This document shows, piece by piece, positions 24,423 to 36,509 of a stretch of 64,000 bases of DNA (position 1 is the first letter of the stretch; each line of letters begins with the position of its first letter). Location of the stretch: the NCBI GenBank assembly GCA_029891385.1, contig CM057227.1:58157567-58221566 (forward strand). Direction: 5' to 3'. The notes under the pieces were generated by a model, which was given only the letters and a program-made list of their open reading frames with translations, made no database searches and had not been told where the DNA came from. Origin of the DNA: Erythroxylum novogranatense. Its lineage: Eukaryota > Streptophyta > Magnoliopsida > Malpighiales > Erythroxylaceae. The position numbers and the translations under genes were made by a program.

Positions 24423-26516
24423 TGTTGAAGTTATGTAAATATAGTGCCCTGGAAAGCAAGTGTATTTACATGTAACTTTATCTTCTTCGCCTGAGCTTTG
24501 TAATGAAAATATTTATTATTAATAAAACAAAAGAGTTTGGTTTTATCTGTATGAACATTATATATCTGGTCATCAGGTACCAAGATTCTTTTGTAAGTAA
24601 TATACATATACATAGAGATGTATGGGAAACATGTATATTATTATAATCTAAATTAATTGATTCACAGTTGAATAATCAAGTTGGTCGCTTGATTATGGTT
24701 TAGACTGTAGTGTTGCGATTTATCTCTATACAAGTAAAGGAGTTTACTTCAAGGGAATGATGAGTTTCATATCATGATAGTAGTTGACTATTGATAATAG
24801 CACTATTAAATGAATCTGGAATCAAGTATGTTTTTAAGAATAAAGTGGGTCGTTACTTTAATCTTAAAACATACAACTTAAGCATTCGCTTATTATGAAC
24901 CATAATCTTGATAAGTGGTGAACTCATATATGTTTCATTATAAGTCTTGATATGATCGGAATGGATTTTTACATAGTATTAATCCAGTGTCTGCATGTTG
25001 GAATTATTAATTGAAACATGTATCAGGGAACATTCACTCAAATAAAGAATTTATAGTGTTATCATCTCTTCTAGATGTTTTACGGAGATTTGGTGATTAA
25101 ACTGGCGCTAGTAGTTTGATGGACTAGCTAACCATCAGGTCTTAACACTGAGATGAGATCTTATGTGTTAATCACCATATAAAGTAAAATGAGAGATCTA
25201 GAAGGAAAAACCAACATAAAGGCAAAACGGTAATTTTACCCTTTGTTATGTGGATGGATATAATAAGGTTCTAAATAGGGTTTGCAATTGGACATATTGT
25301 CATAATATTTAATAATTCAAGAGTTGAACTAATTGTCTTTAGTGGAATGACATTTAGTTAATAAGCCAGAATTAATTCCAATGAGATTGAATTAATTCTG
25401 GGCTTATTGGAGCTTGAATTATCAAAGTCCAATAAGATTCCCCACTTGGCTTTAAGGAAGGTTATCAAGCTAAGTAAGAAATATAAATGGAGGTTAATTA
25501 GAAGCCCATAATTGAATCTTGGGCTTGGTCTAATTAAAGAAGCCCAAATGTACATTTAGTAATGGGCTTGGTTTTTGGTTTAATGTAATTAATTATATTA
25601 ATTATATTAAAACAATTTTTTTAAGAAGAAGATAGCAATTTCGGTTATTCCTAGGTTAAATGTGTAACCACACATTTGACATTAAAATGCTAAATAAAGA
25701 TGTTCTTTATTATGGTTAATCATCATTAAATGGAGTTATGAACTTACCATTAAATGGTTTAATGGTTGTCTTTTAATGTTGGCTTGTAACCTATTTGCAT
25801 TCATTAGATTAAAGATGAAAGATGTACATTAGATGGACCATCTTCCTTCTTTCTTCTTGGCAAAACCGAAATTGGGTATTGAATTTTAGGTTATGGTCTT
25901 TTCAAATAGCCATCATAAAGATAAATGAAGATAATCTCATTTATTGGCTATTTTATGAGTGATTAATGAAAGAAGTGATGCATTTGATGCCTCTCTATCC
26001 TTCCATCCATGCATATACGAAATTGGTAGGCAAGAAAGGCTTCTTGCATGTTCTTTACACCTTCTCTCCTTTCATGAAAGAGATAATCGAAAATACAAAT
26101 TGAAAGAGTTTCAATTTTGCTTCTTCTTCTTCTAAGAAAATCTCCTCCAAACACTTCTTCTCCTTTCCCACCAAAGAATTTTGTTAACCTAATTGTCCTT
26201 GAAGAACAGATGGTAAATCTAATTGGTTAAGGATACTAAAACAAGGAGAAAGTAGATTGCTAAAGGAAAAGAGTCAAAGGCAAAGGATTTGGATACATGA
26301 AGAAGGAGAGGATAATGCGGAGAGGATTTAAAGCTGTAGCGAAGGAGTCGGTAATACTCCTGATCTTGTTTATATTTTATTATCCTTATACCATATCATG
26401 TACAGATTGGCATGTTGATTTGGATTTGTTGCTTCCACTGCAAGTAATGATTTCTTAAAAGTTTTGAAATCTACCGTTTTTCCAAAAAAAGCATGTTTTC
26501 TTTTTCCGATCCAACA
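24423..26516 (+). repeat. 5' LTR of nested copia element
   Basis: 2094 bp, TGTTGAAGTT...CCAACA, followed after 2 bp by the primer site. It matches 31988-34082. ORFs at 25358, 25963 and 26370 (minus) recur in the other LTR or run out of the LTR and show no known domain. Confidence 0.93.
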
Positions 26517-26518
26517 AT

Positions 26519-26530
26519 TGGTATCAGAGC
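26519..26530 (+). other. Primer-binding site (initiator tRNA-Met)
   Basis: TGGTATCAGAGC, 2 bp after the LTR end CCAACA. Confidence 0.93.
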
Positions 26531-28018
26531 TAGTTTCTAATGCATGATTTCGGTTCCTATATATTGGATGCATGGGTTGGAAATTTTTTTGTGTATGTTG
26601 CAAATTTTTATGTGATAGAAATATACATGGCGTATGTTTGCTCTTTTGGTTGTCCATAGAAGTTAAATTTACCTTGTAAGATTTCTTCATTGGTTGTAAC
26701 AAGGAGGGTGGTCTATCATCACCATGTTTCCTCCTTGGTTTCTTTTTTCTATTTTCTTTGATTTTGTAATGTACAAATTGATGTAATGATGAAGATGGAG
26801 CATCCATGGATTGAAGAAATGGAAAGGAAAAATTTTCGGTGTATCATTTTGTGTATTAGCATAAGTTTTGTGAAAACATAGTTGCTGGAATTTTTTTTCA
26901 ATGGATCACTTTTCAGTTTTTATTGTAAAAACAAGTGCTGGATTTTTGTTTCAAAGAATCAAATTTCGGTTTTACTAAAATACTAAGTGCTAGTTTTTTA
27001 TTTTCATGAAATGAGCTTCGGTTTTAATGAACACTAGTGTGGAATTTTTTGTCAAAACAAAGATTTGGTTTTCTAAAAATCTGGTGATGGAATTTTATTT
27101 TTCAAAGTGACAAAATTCGATTTTCATATATGCCATTACATTTTGTTTACCGAATGGGCCGGATCATGTTTGTGAAGAGTTCGAAGCGGAAGATCCAAGT
27201 CCAAGAAGAATACTTTGGGCCTAAAAGGCTTGTAATTATTTAATTTTTCTAGGATGGACAATCAAAAGTGGCTTTATTAGTTCATGTGATGAATGGAGAA
27301 ATGAATGCTTATAATATGTGATATTATGTGATTGCATGTCATTTAGAAAATTGCCAACCCTAGGCTTTGCCATGCATTCATTATGTATGAGATATATAAT
27401 GAAACAATATAGGATGGATAATAAATTGCATCTAGACAAGATGGTATTTAAAACTTAAAGCCCAAAAAGATTGAGTGGGAGAGGATGCTCCTGTGAGAGT
27501 CCACGGTCTTCAAATGATGGCCCGTTTGCATGTGGTGAAGTGTTACTCCCCATGGGAGGGCATGGATCCTAGATCTTGCATGGTTTGGGTCTCCAAATAA
27601 GGATAAGTCCACTTAATGATAGCAAATGTGACCTCCCATCGAGGCATGGTTTGTAGGTATCTTTAGTGAATGAATCAAATGGTTAAATACTCAACATTTT
27701 TTATCAATAAACTGCCCACCGTAGCTCTGTTGGTAAAAGTATGGACCAAATTAAGATGCTTCTTAAAAAATTGGACATGAGATGCTTGGTAGTTTTTGAG
27801 TGGGAGGGTCCCAGTTTTTCTTTTAATGGATAAGATGGCCCACCGTCACTTTATCATTATAGATAAGAAAAATAACCGTCGATAATGTTTTAATTTTTAA
27901 GTTTTTAAATCTATCATCATGCATACATGCATCATGATTTTATACAAAGTTCCATAAATTGTTGACTAGTATGCTCATGTTTTAATAATTTATATTTTCA
28001 GACATAATCAACCACAAA
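26531..28018 (+). other. Long untranslated leader of nested copia
   Basis: About 1.5 kb without a supported gene. The first half has repeated short phrases of the form TTTCGGTTTT...AAGTGCTGG (about 26820-27130). Around 27717-27810 a sequence like a tRNA A-box (TAGCTCTGTTGG) may be a SINE relic. Confidence 0.6.
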
Positions 28019-28945
28019 ATGAATCTACTCACCCTGCTCTTGACTAATAACAAATTGGAAAACGGAGACAATTTTAATGAATGGAGATGTACCCTTGACA
28101 TTGTTCTTCAATATGAACGTATTTCATGGGTGTTAACTGAAAATGAGCCTACATTTCCAAGTGGAGATTCAACTCCTGAGCAAGTCCAACAACATGAGCG
28201 TTGGCAGAATGCTGACAAGACTACTACGTGTTATATTCTGGCTTTTGTCAACGGCATGTTGCAAAAGCAAATTGTTTGTATGAAAACTGCTAGTGCAATG
28301 GTCCATCACCTACATGAGATGTTTGGTGTGAGAACTAGGTCTGCAAGAGTGAAATCTATCCAAACCCTTCATAATCTCAGACAAAAACCTGGTGAACCAG
28401 TGCGGGATTACATGATGAAGGTAATCTCTGCGGTCACTGAGGCTGAGATGCTTGGGGCGGATATGGATGTGGACACGCAGATGATTATGATCATCAATAG
28501 CTTAAACTCTTCTTTTTAGCAGTTTAAGTTGGACTATGAGCTCAACAACAAGGATTACATCTTGAGTGAGTTAATGAATACCCTCCAGAGCACGGAGGAG
28601 ATATTGAATATTAAGGCTCATGGGCCAGAAGTTAATGTAGCTTCTTCTTCTAAGCCCAAGGGTAAGGGTAAGGAAAAGAAGAAGGGTCCAATGAAAAAGA
28701 AGGCCCAAACAGGGGTCAAGGCCAAATCCATGAAAAAGAAGGCCAAAGAGAACATCAAAGGAAAGTGTTTCCATTGTGATGAGATGGGCCACTGGAAAAG
28801 AAAATGTCCAGTCTACCTAGAGTCCCTCAAAAGCAAACAAGGTATGGGCTTCATAAGTTTGTTAGGAACTAGAAATGTGGCAGATTTATCTACTTCTTGG
28901 ATATTAGATTCGGGAGCCACTAACCATGTTTGTAATTCTTTGTAG
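28019..28945 (+). pseudogene. Copia gag and protease start of nested element, interrupted by stops
   Basis: The ATG at 28019 opens a UBN2-type gag (NNKLENGDNFNEWRCTL... and LHNLRQKPGEPVRDYMMKV). A TAG at 28517-28519 splits it. The same frame continues with a lysine-rich basic stretch, a CCHC zinc knuckle CFHCDEMGHWKRKC (about 28768-28809), and then the protease active-site motif WILDSGATNHVC with the catalytic DSG intact. A second TAG ends it at 28943-28945. Both stops fall where a Gln codon (CAG) would be expected, one transition away. Without readthrough no working polyprotein is made. Confidence 0.9.
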
Positions 28946-29900
28946 GGGTTCCAGCAAAGGAAAAGACTACCTAAAGGCCATTTTCAAGTCAAGATAGCAG
29001 ATGGTTCCTATGTTTCAGCAGAATCGGTGGGAGTAGTTATCTTGGACTTTCCTAGTGGTCATAGGTTATATTTGGAGGATGTTTATTACATGCCAATGAT
29101 TGTAAGGAACATGATTTCTATTTTTTGTCTAATAAAATCTGGTTATTCCTTATATTTTGAAAAGGTTGTTTCAATATATGAGAATAAGGATTTTATTTGT
29201 GATGCGATAACAAAATAGGGATTGTTTTTTATAGAACCTATGAAAGGCTCACTAAATACCACAGAATTGATAAAACCAAGATAATTCAAAATCTCTAGCA
29301 TTAATTCAAAGTATCTGTGGCACTTAAGAATGGGTCATATCAATCAGAAAAGACTTGACAGGCTAGTAAAGGATGGGATCCTTATGGGCTTGGATAGTGA
29401 TCCATTACCCACCTGTGAATCTTGTATTGAAGGAAAAATAACCAAAGCCTCATTTCCTTTTAAAGGAAACAGATCTGAATCCACATTGGACCTGGTACAT
29501 ACTGATGTGTGTGGGCCCATGAATGTACAAGCTAGAGGAGGTTATGAATATTTCATAATTTTTATAGATGATTACTCAAGACATGGCTATTTGTATTTGA
29601 TGCATAGAAAGAGTGAATCTTTGAAAAGTTCAAAGAATTCAAAGTCAAGTTGAGAAGCAACTTGGCAAGCCATTAAAACGACTTGATCGGATCGAGGTGG
29701 TGAGTATTTATCCGGAGAGTTGCAGCAATATTTAATTGACAATGGAATTGTTTCCAATTTGTCAGCTCCTCGTACACCTCAACAGAATGGTGTAGCAGAG
29801 AGGAGAAATAGAACTCTATTGGAAATGGTAAGATCAATGATGTCCTGCGCTAGCCTTCCAGAATCGTTTTAGGGATATGCCATACAAACGACAACATATC
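28946..29900 (+). pseudogene. Copia integrase region of nested element
   Basis: Continues the polyprotein. It carries a GAG-pre-integrase zinc motif (LRMGHINQKRL...CESC, about 29320-29435), then the integrase core with DLVHTDVCGPM and FIIFIDDYSRHGY supplying two catalytic Asp positions, and the QNGVAERRNRTLLEM region with the Glu. Damage: TAG at 29216-29218, at least two small indels between about 29610 and 29700, and TAG at 29870-29872 where the family has Trp. Confidence 0.88.
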
Positions 29901-31586
29901 TTCTTAACTTTTCTCCGTCCAAATCGGTGCCTAAAATACCTAGGGAGTTGTGGACTGGCCGAGTGCCTTCATTGAGGCATTTGAGGACTTGGGGCTGCCC
30001 AGCCCATGTTCTAAAGCCTGAATCCACAAAGATGGAACCAAGGTCAGAAGTATGTTTGTTTGTAGGATATCCTACGGGAACTCGAGGTACTATTTTTACA
30101 GTCCTCATGATAAGAAGGTATTTGTGTCGACAAATGCAACCTTCTTAGAGGAAGAGTTTGTGAAAAATCACAAAGGAAGAAGTAAAGTAGTACTAAAGGA
30201 GTTAGTTATTTCATCCAAACCAAGAGTTGTTTTGGATATGACAGAACAAGATGTCGAAATGGATTCAAGAGTTGAATCAAAAGTGCAACCTTAACATCAA
30301 GGTGTGCCTAGACGTAGTGGGAGGGTTATGAGACAGCCAGATAGGTATCTGGGTTTAGGAGAAGGCTTAATTGCTATCTCAGACCAAGAAGAAATAGATC
30401 CCATTACGTATACACAGGCTATTAATGATGTTGATGCAGGAAAATGGCTCAAGGCGATGGAATCTGAAATAGATTCTATGTATACTAATGAAGTCTGGGT
30501 CCTTGTAGATCTACCACCAGGTCTAAAAGCCATAGGTTGTAAATGGATCTACAAAAGGACATGGGGATCGGATGGAAAGGTAGAAACCTTTAAAGCTAGA
30601 TTGGTAGCTAAAGGCTATACTCAAAAGGAGGGTATAGACTATGAGGAGACTTTTCTCCGGTTGCCATGCTTAAGCCCATCAGGATTCTTTTGGCCATAGT
30701 AGTCTATTTCGATTATGAAATATGGCAAATGGATGTCAAGACCGCATTTCTTAATGGGGATCTTGAGGAGACCATTTATATGGCCCAACCAGAAGGATTC
30801 ATTGAGCCAGGTAATGAGCATAAGGTTTGCAAGTTGCAAAGGTCCATTGATGGACTTAAGCAAGCATCTAGGTCTTGGAACATTAGGTTTGATAAGGCTA
30901 TCAAAACCTATGGGTTCATACAAAACCTAGATGAGCCTTGTTTTTATAAAAGAATACAAAAAGGTAAGGTTACTTTCCTAATCCTATATGTTGATGACAT
31001 TCTGCTCATTGGGAATGATGTGGGAATGTTATCTACGGTTAAGGGATGGCTGAATGAACAGTTTTCAATGAAGGATTTGGGAGAGGCTACCTATGTTCTA
31101 GGGATCAAACTTATAAGGGATCGAAAGAACAAGCAGATAACTTTGTCTCAACTAACCTACATTGAGAATATGCTCAATAAGTTCGCCATGCAAGATTCCA
31201 AGAGGGGTTTTACTCCTACTAGATATGGAATCAAACTTTCAAAGGAACAAGCACCTAAAACCCAAGAGAAGGTTGAACGCATGTGTAACATTCCATATGC
31301 TTCGGCAGTTGGTAGTTTGATGTATGCAATGCTGTGCACTAGACCGGATATCTATTACGCAGTGGGATTGGTAAGCAGATTTCAGTCCAATCTAGGAATG
31401 AAACATTGGACTGCGGTTAAGTGTATACTTAAGTATCTTCGTAGGACGAAGAACTTAATGCTTGTTTACTCTGGAAGTAATCTTATTCCGACAGGATATA
31501 CGGATTCTGATTTCCAATCAGATGTTGATTCAAGGAAATCAACTTCTGGTTCTATATTTACTTTAAGAGGTGGAGCCATAGTTTAG
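29901..31586 (+). pseudogene. Copia reverse transcriptase of nested element
   Basis: The linker after integrase (WGCPAHVLKPE..., about 29990) is followed by a TAA at 30292-30294, then the RVT_2 domain: WLKAMESEIDSM, the CKWIYKRTWGSDG stretch, ARLVAKGYTQ, and after a one-base deletion near 30653 the downstream half with IWQMDVKTAFLNGDL and the polymerase motif YVDDILLIGND intact. It ends at TAG 31584-31586 in the RNase H region. The polymerase active site survives although the frame does not. Confidence 0.9.
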
Positions 31587-31973
31587 AGGAGTGTCAAGCA
31601 ATCTTGTATTGCTGATTCGACTATGGAGGCTGGGTATGTTGGTACTTGTGAAGCAGCAAAGGAAGCAGTCTGGCTCCGGAAGTTTCTAAATGATTTGGAG
31701 GTAGTTCCAGAGGCGGAAAAGGCCATTACACTTTATTGTGATAATAGTGGGCCAGTGGCTAATTCTAAAGAACCTCGGAACCACAAAGCTGCCAAACACA
31801 TTGAGCAAAAGTATCATCTTATAAGGGAGATAATACAACGTGAAGAAGTGGATGTGGTAAAAATTCCCACCAAACAAAACCTTGCTGATCCGTTCACAAA
31901 GACATTGACTCAAAAGAGCTTTGAGGGTCACCTAGAAGGGATGAGAATGAGGGATATGTCAAACTTGCTTTAG
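31587..31973 (+). pseudogene. Copia RNase H end of nested element
   Basis: Carries STMEAGYVGTCEAAKEAVWLRKFL. The family usually reads EAEY here, so a conserved acidic residue is Gly. Then LYCDNSG and KHIEQKYHLIREII, ending just before the polypurine tract at 31977. Confidence 0.85.
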
Positions 31974-31987
31974 GGTAAGTGGGAGAT

Positions 31988-34082
31988 TGTTGGATTTATG
32001 TAAATATAGTGCCCTGGAAAGCAAGTGTATTTACATGTAACTTTATCTTCTTCAGTTACAGTTTTGTAATGAAAATATTTATTATCAATAAAACAAAAGA
32101 GTTTGGTTTTATCTGTATGAGCATTATATATCTGGTCATAAGGTACCAAGATTCTTTTGTAAGTAATATACATATACATAGAGATGTATGGGAAACATGT
32201 ATATTATTAGAATCTGAATTAATTGATTCACAGTTGAATAATCAAGTTGGTCGTTTGATTATGGTTTAGACTGTAGTGTTGCGATTTATCTCCATATAAG
32301 TAAAGGAGTTTACTTCAAGGGAATGATGAGTTTCATATCATGATAGTAGTTGACTATTGATAATGGCACTATTAAATAAATCTGGAATCAAGTATGTTTT
32401 CAAGAATAAAGTGGGTCGTTACTTTAATCTTAAAACATACAACTTAAGCATTCGCTAATTATGAACCGTAATCTTGATGAGTGGTGAACTCATATATGTT
32501 TCATTATAATTCTTGATATGATCAGAATGGATTTTTACAGAGTATTAATCCAGTTTCTACATGTTGGAATTATTAATTGAAACATGTATCAGGGAACATT
32601 TACTCAAATAAAGAGTTTATAGTGTTATCATCTCTTCTAGATGTTTTACGGAGATTTGGTGATTAAACTGACGCCAGTAGTTTGATGGACTAGCTACCTA
32701 TCAAGTCTTAACACTGAGATGAGATCTTATGTGTTAATCACCATATAAAGTAAAATGAGAGATCTAGAAGGAAAAACCAACATAAGGGCAAAACGGTAAT
32801 TTTACCCTTTATTGTGCGGATGGCTATAATAAGGTTCTAAATAGGGTTTGCAATTGGACATATTCTTATAATATTTAATAATTCAAGAGTTGAACTAATT
32901 GTTTTTAGTGGAATGACATTTAGTTAATAAGCTAGAATTAATTCCAATGAGATTGAATTAATTCTGGGCTTATTGGAGCTTGAATTATCAAAGTCCAATA
33001 AGATTCCCCACTTGACTTTAAGGAAGGTTATCAAGCTAAGTAAGAAATATAAATGGAGGTTAATTAGAAGCCCATAATTGAATCTTGGGCTTGATCTAAT
33101 TAAAGAAGCCCAAATGTACATTTAGTAATGGGCTTGGTTTTTAGTTTAATGTAATCAATTATATTAATTATATTAAAACAATTTTTTTAAGAAGAAGATA
33201 GCAATTTCGGTTATTCCTAGGTTAAATGTGTAACCACACATTTGACATTAAAATGCTAAATAAAGATGGTCTTTATTATGGTTAATCATCATTAAATGGA
33301 GTTATGAACTTACCATAAAATGGTTTAATGGTTGTCTTTTAATGTTGGATTGTAACATATTTGCATTCATTATATTAAAGATGAAAGATGTACATTATAT
33401 GGACCATCTTCCTTCTTTCTTCTTGGAAAAACCGAAATTGGGTATTGAATTTTAGGTTATGGTCTTTTCAAATAGCCATCATAAAGATAAATGAAGATAA
33501 TTTCATTTATTGGCTATTTTATGAGTGATTAATGGAAGAAGTGATGCATTTGATGCCTCTCTCTCCTTCCATCCATGCATATATGAAATTGGTAGGCAAG
33601 AAAGACTTCTTGCATGTTCTTTATACCTTCTCTCCTTTCATGAAAGAGAGAATCGAAAATACAAATTGAAAGAGTTTCAATTTTGCTTCTTCTTCTTCTA
33701 AGAAAATCTCCTCCAAACATTTCTTCTCCTTTCCCACCAAAGGATTTTGTTAACCTAATTTTCCTTGAAGAACAGGTGGTAAATCTAATTGTTTGAGGAT
33801 ACTAAAACAAGGAAAAAGTAGATTGCTAAAGGAAAAGAGTCAAAGGAAAATGATTTGGATACACGAAGAAGGAGAGGATAGCGCAGTGAGGATTCAATGT
33901 TGTAGCGAAGGAGTCGATAATACTCCTAATCTTGTTTATATTTTATTATCCTTATTCCATATCATGTATGGATTGGCATGTTGGTTTGGATTTGTTGCTT
34001 CCGCTGCAAGTAATGATTTCTTAAAAGTTTTGAAATCTACCATTTTTCCAAACAAAGCTTGTTTTCTTTTTCCAATCCAACA
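31988..34082 (+). repeat. 3' LTR of nested copia element
   Basis: 2095 bp, TGTTGGATTT...CCAACA, directly after the purine tract AAGTGGGAGAT. Collinear with 24423-26516 with scattered substitutions. Confidence 0.93.
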
Positions 34083-34087
34083 TAGAG

Positions 34088-36494
34088 TATTAGATCTAAT
34101 ACATTCAAATCAATATGGGTATTGTATCTGATGAGATACAAATCTGATGCATTTGAAAAGTTCAAACAATTCTAAAATGAAGTAGAAAACCAACTTGGGA
34201 AAGGTATCAAGACACTACAATCCGATCGAGGTGGGGAATACTTATACCAAGAATTTTTAGATTATCTCATAGATAATGGGATTTTATTTCAATGGAATCC
34301 ACCTTACACACCACAACACAATGGTGTGGCTGAAAGGACAAATTGAACCTTGTTGGACATGGTATGATCAATAATGCGCTTTGCAAATTTACCAAAATCC
34401 TTTTAGGAGTATGCAATCGAGACAGTTGTTTGTTTTCTAAACATAGTTCCATCAAAGACAATTGATGTTACTCCATATGAGATGTAGATTGATAAAAAAA
34501 ACCCTATCTTTATCATTTGAAAGTTTGGGTTTGTCTGGCTTATATGAAGCGAATACAATCAGATAAGCTTGATGTAAAGTCTGAAAATTGTTTGTTCATA
34601 AGATTTCCTAAAGAAACAATGGGATATCAATTTTACCTTGTTGAGGAACAAAAAGTGTTTGTTTCAAAGACTACTGTCTTTTTAGAGAAAAAGTTTCTTT
34701 TAAAAGAAGACAGTGGGAGTGAAATTGAACTTGAAGAAGTTCAAGATGCTTAAACAAGCGCAGATCAACTGCCTGAACCTGAGACTGTGACTCATACAAA
34801 TGAAGTAACAATTCAACCTTCTTCAACACAGGAAGCTCGTAGGTCATGTAGGATACGCTCTGTTCCCAAAAGATATGGATTTCTCGTGATTGAACATAAT
34901 GACGTATTGTTCATAGAAGATAATGAGTCTATTACCTATGAAGAGGTTCTGAAGAGTTCATAGTCTGAGAAATGGCTTAGCGCCATGAAGGCAAAAATGG
35001 ATTCCATGTATGCAAAACCAAGTATAGACTTTGGTTGAGACATCCTAAGGAATAAAACCTATAACGTGTAAATGGGTTTTCAAAAAAAAAACCGACATGG
35101 ATGGTAATGTGATTACCTATAAAGCAAAGCTTGTGGCCAAAGGTTTCCTTCAAAGATAAGGAATAGACTACGATGAGACCTTTAGCCCAGTAGCAATGCT
35201 TAAATCTATTAGGATACTCCTAACCATTGTCGCTCATTATAATTACGAGATATGGCAAATGGATGTAATGACAGCTTTCCTAAATGAAAATCTAGCCAAG
35301 GATGTGTACATGACACAATCAGAGGGCTTCATCTCCTATGATGGCGAAAGGATATGTAAGCTTCAGAAATCCATCTATAGATTGAAATAAGCATCCAGGA
35401 GTTGGAATATCCACTTTGATAAGATAATCAAAAAGTTTGGTTTCTCACAAAATCTGGATGAACCCTGTATGTAAAAGAAGGTTAGTAGGAGTGCAATCGT
35501 ATTCCTTGTGCTTGTAGATGACATATTATTTCTAGGAAATAATGTCTCTATGCTACAATCTATGAAGATTTGGTTGTCTAAACAATTTTCCATGAAAGAT
35601 CTCAGTGAAGCAACTTATATCCTCAGGATAAAGATCTATAGAGATAGATCAAACAAGTTTCTTGGTCATTCACAATCAACGTACCTAGACAAGATGCTAA
35701 AGAGGTTTAGCATGAAGTGGTCTAAGAGAGGGTATCTTCCCATGACTCATAGGATAGCACTCTCAAAATTTATGTGTCTTAAGACATAAAATGAGAGCAC
35801 ACACATGAATATGATCCCGTATGCATCTGTAGTGGAATCTATCATGTACACTATGCTATGTACAAGACCTAATGTATCATATGTTCTAAGTGTTATGAGC
35901 AAATACCAATCAGATCCGAGTAAGGGTTACTGGGTAGCTGTCACGAACATCCTCAAGTACTTGCGAAGGACTAAGGATGTTTTCTTGATATATGGAGATG
36001 GAAATCTAAAAGTAAGGCATATAGATGCCAATTTTCAATATGATAAGGATGATTCCAAATCCTAATTAGGTTATATATTCACATTGAATAGCAGGGCGGT
36101 CAGTTGGAAGAGTTCAAAACAAGATACAACTGTCGATTCAACAATCAAGGAAGAGTACATTACGGCTTCAGACGCATCAAAGGAAACAGTTTGGATCAAG
36201 AAGTTCATTACTCAACTTGGTGTGGTTCCTAGCAGTGATGGGCCCATACAGTTGTATTGTGACAACAATGCGGATATTGCAAAAGCGAAGGAACCAAGGT
36301 CTCATCAACGGTCCAAGCACGTACTTCGCAGATATCATCTTATCAGAGAGATCATTGGTCGAGTTAACGTACAGATAGAGAGAATTCCCACCAAGCAGAA
36401 TATTATTAATCCGTTGATGAAGCAATTGTCACATAATAGCTTTGATTCTTATGTACTCGCTTATGGTATTATATACCAAGGCGATTGGCTTTAG
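34088..36494 (+). pseudogene. Copia integrase, reverse transcriptase and RNase H remnant (outer element, part 2)
   Basis: Resumes the polyprotein interrupted at 24417. Part of the integrase core is deleted, since the LIHS stretch jumps to the region after the second Asp. Recognisable blocks, with many stops and shifts: SDRGGEYLYQEFLDYLIDNG (about 34220-34280), TPQHNGVAE, LKVWVCLAYMKRIQ, IWQMDVMTAFLNENL, a polymerase motif reading LVDD instead of YVDD near 35510, LCTRPNVSYV, and RNase H with LYCDNNADIAKAKEPRSHQRSKHV. It ends with a stop at 36492-36494, followed by a purine stretch and an LTR. It is clearly more decayed than the element inserted in it. Confidence 0.88.
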
Positions 36495-36509
36495 GTCAAG
36501 TGAGAGATT

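Larger units (their letters stand above)
24418..34087 (+). mobile_element. Ty1/copia element nested in copia, TSD TAGAG
   Basis: A complete-structure element (24423-34082, 9.66 kb) flanked by TAGAG at 24418-24422 and 34083-34087. LTRs are 2094 and 2095 bp, starting TGTTG and ending CCAACA. The primer site TGGTATCAGAGC is at 26519-26530 and the purine tract AAGTGGGAGAT at 31977-31987. The order gag, protease, integrase, reverse transcriptase, RNase H is Ty1/copia. Several stops and frameshifts make it non-autonomous. LTRs differ by only a few percent by eye. The leader between primer site and gag is unusually long, about 1.5 kb. I cannot assign the lineage safely. Confidence 0.95.
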
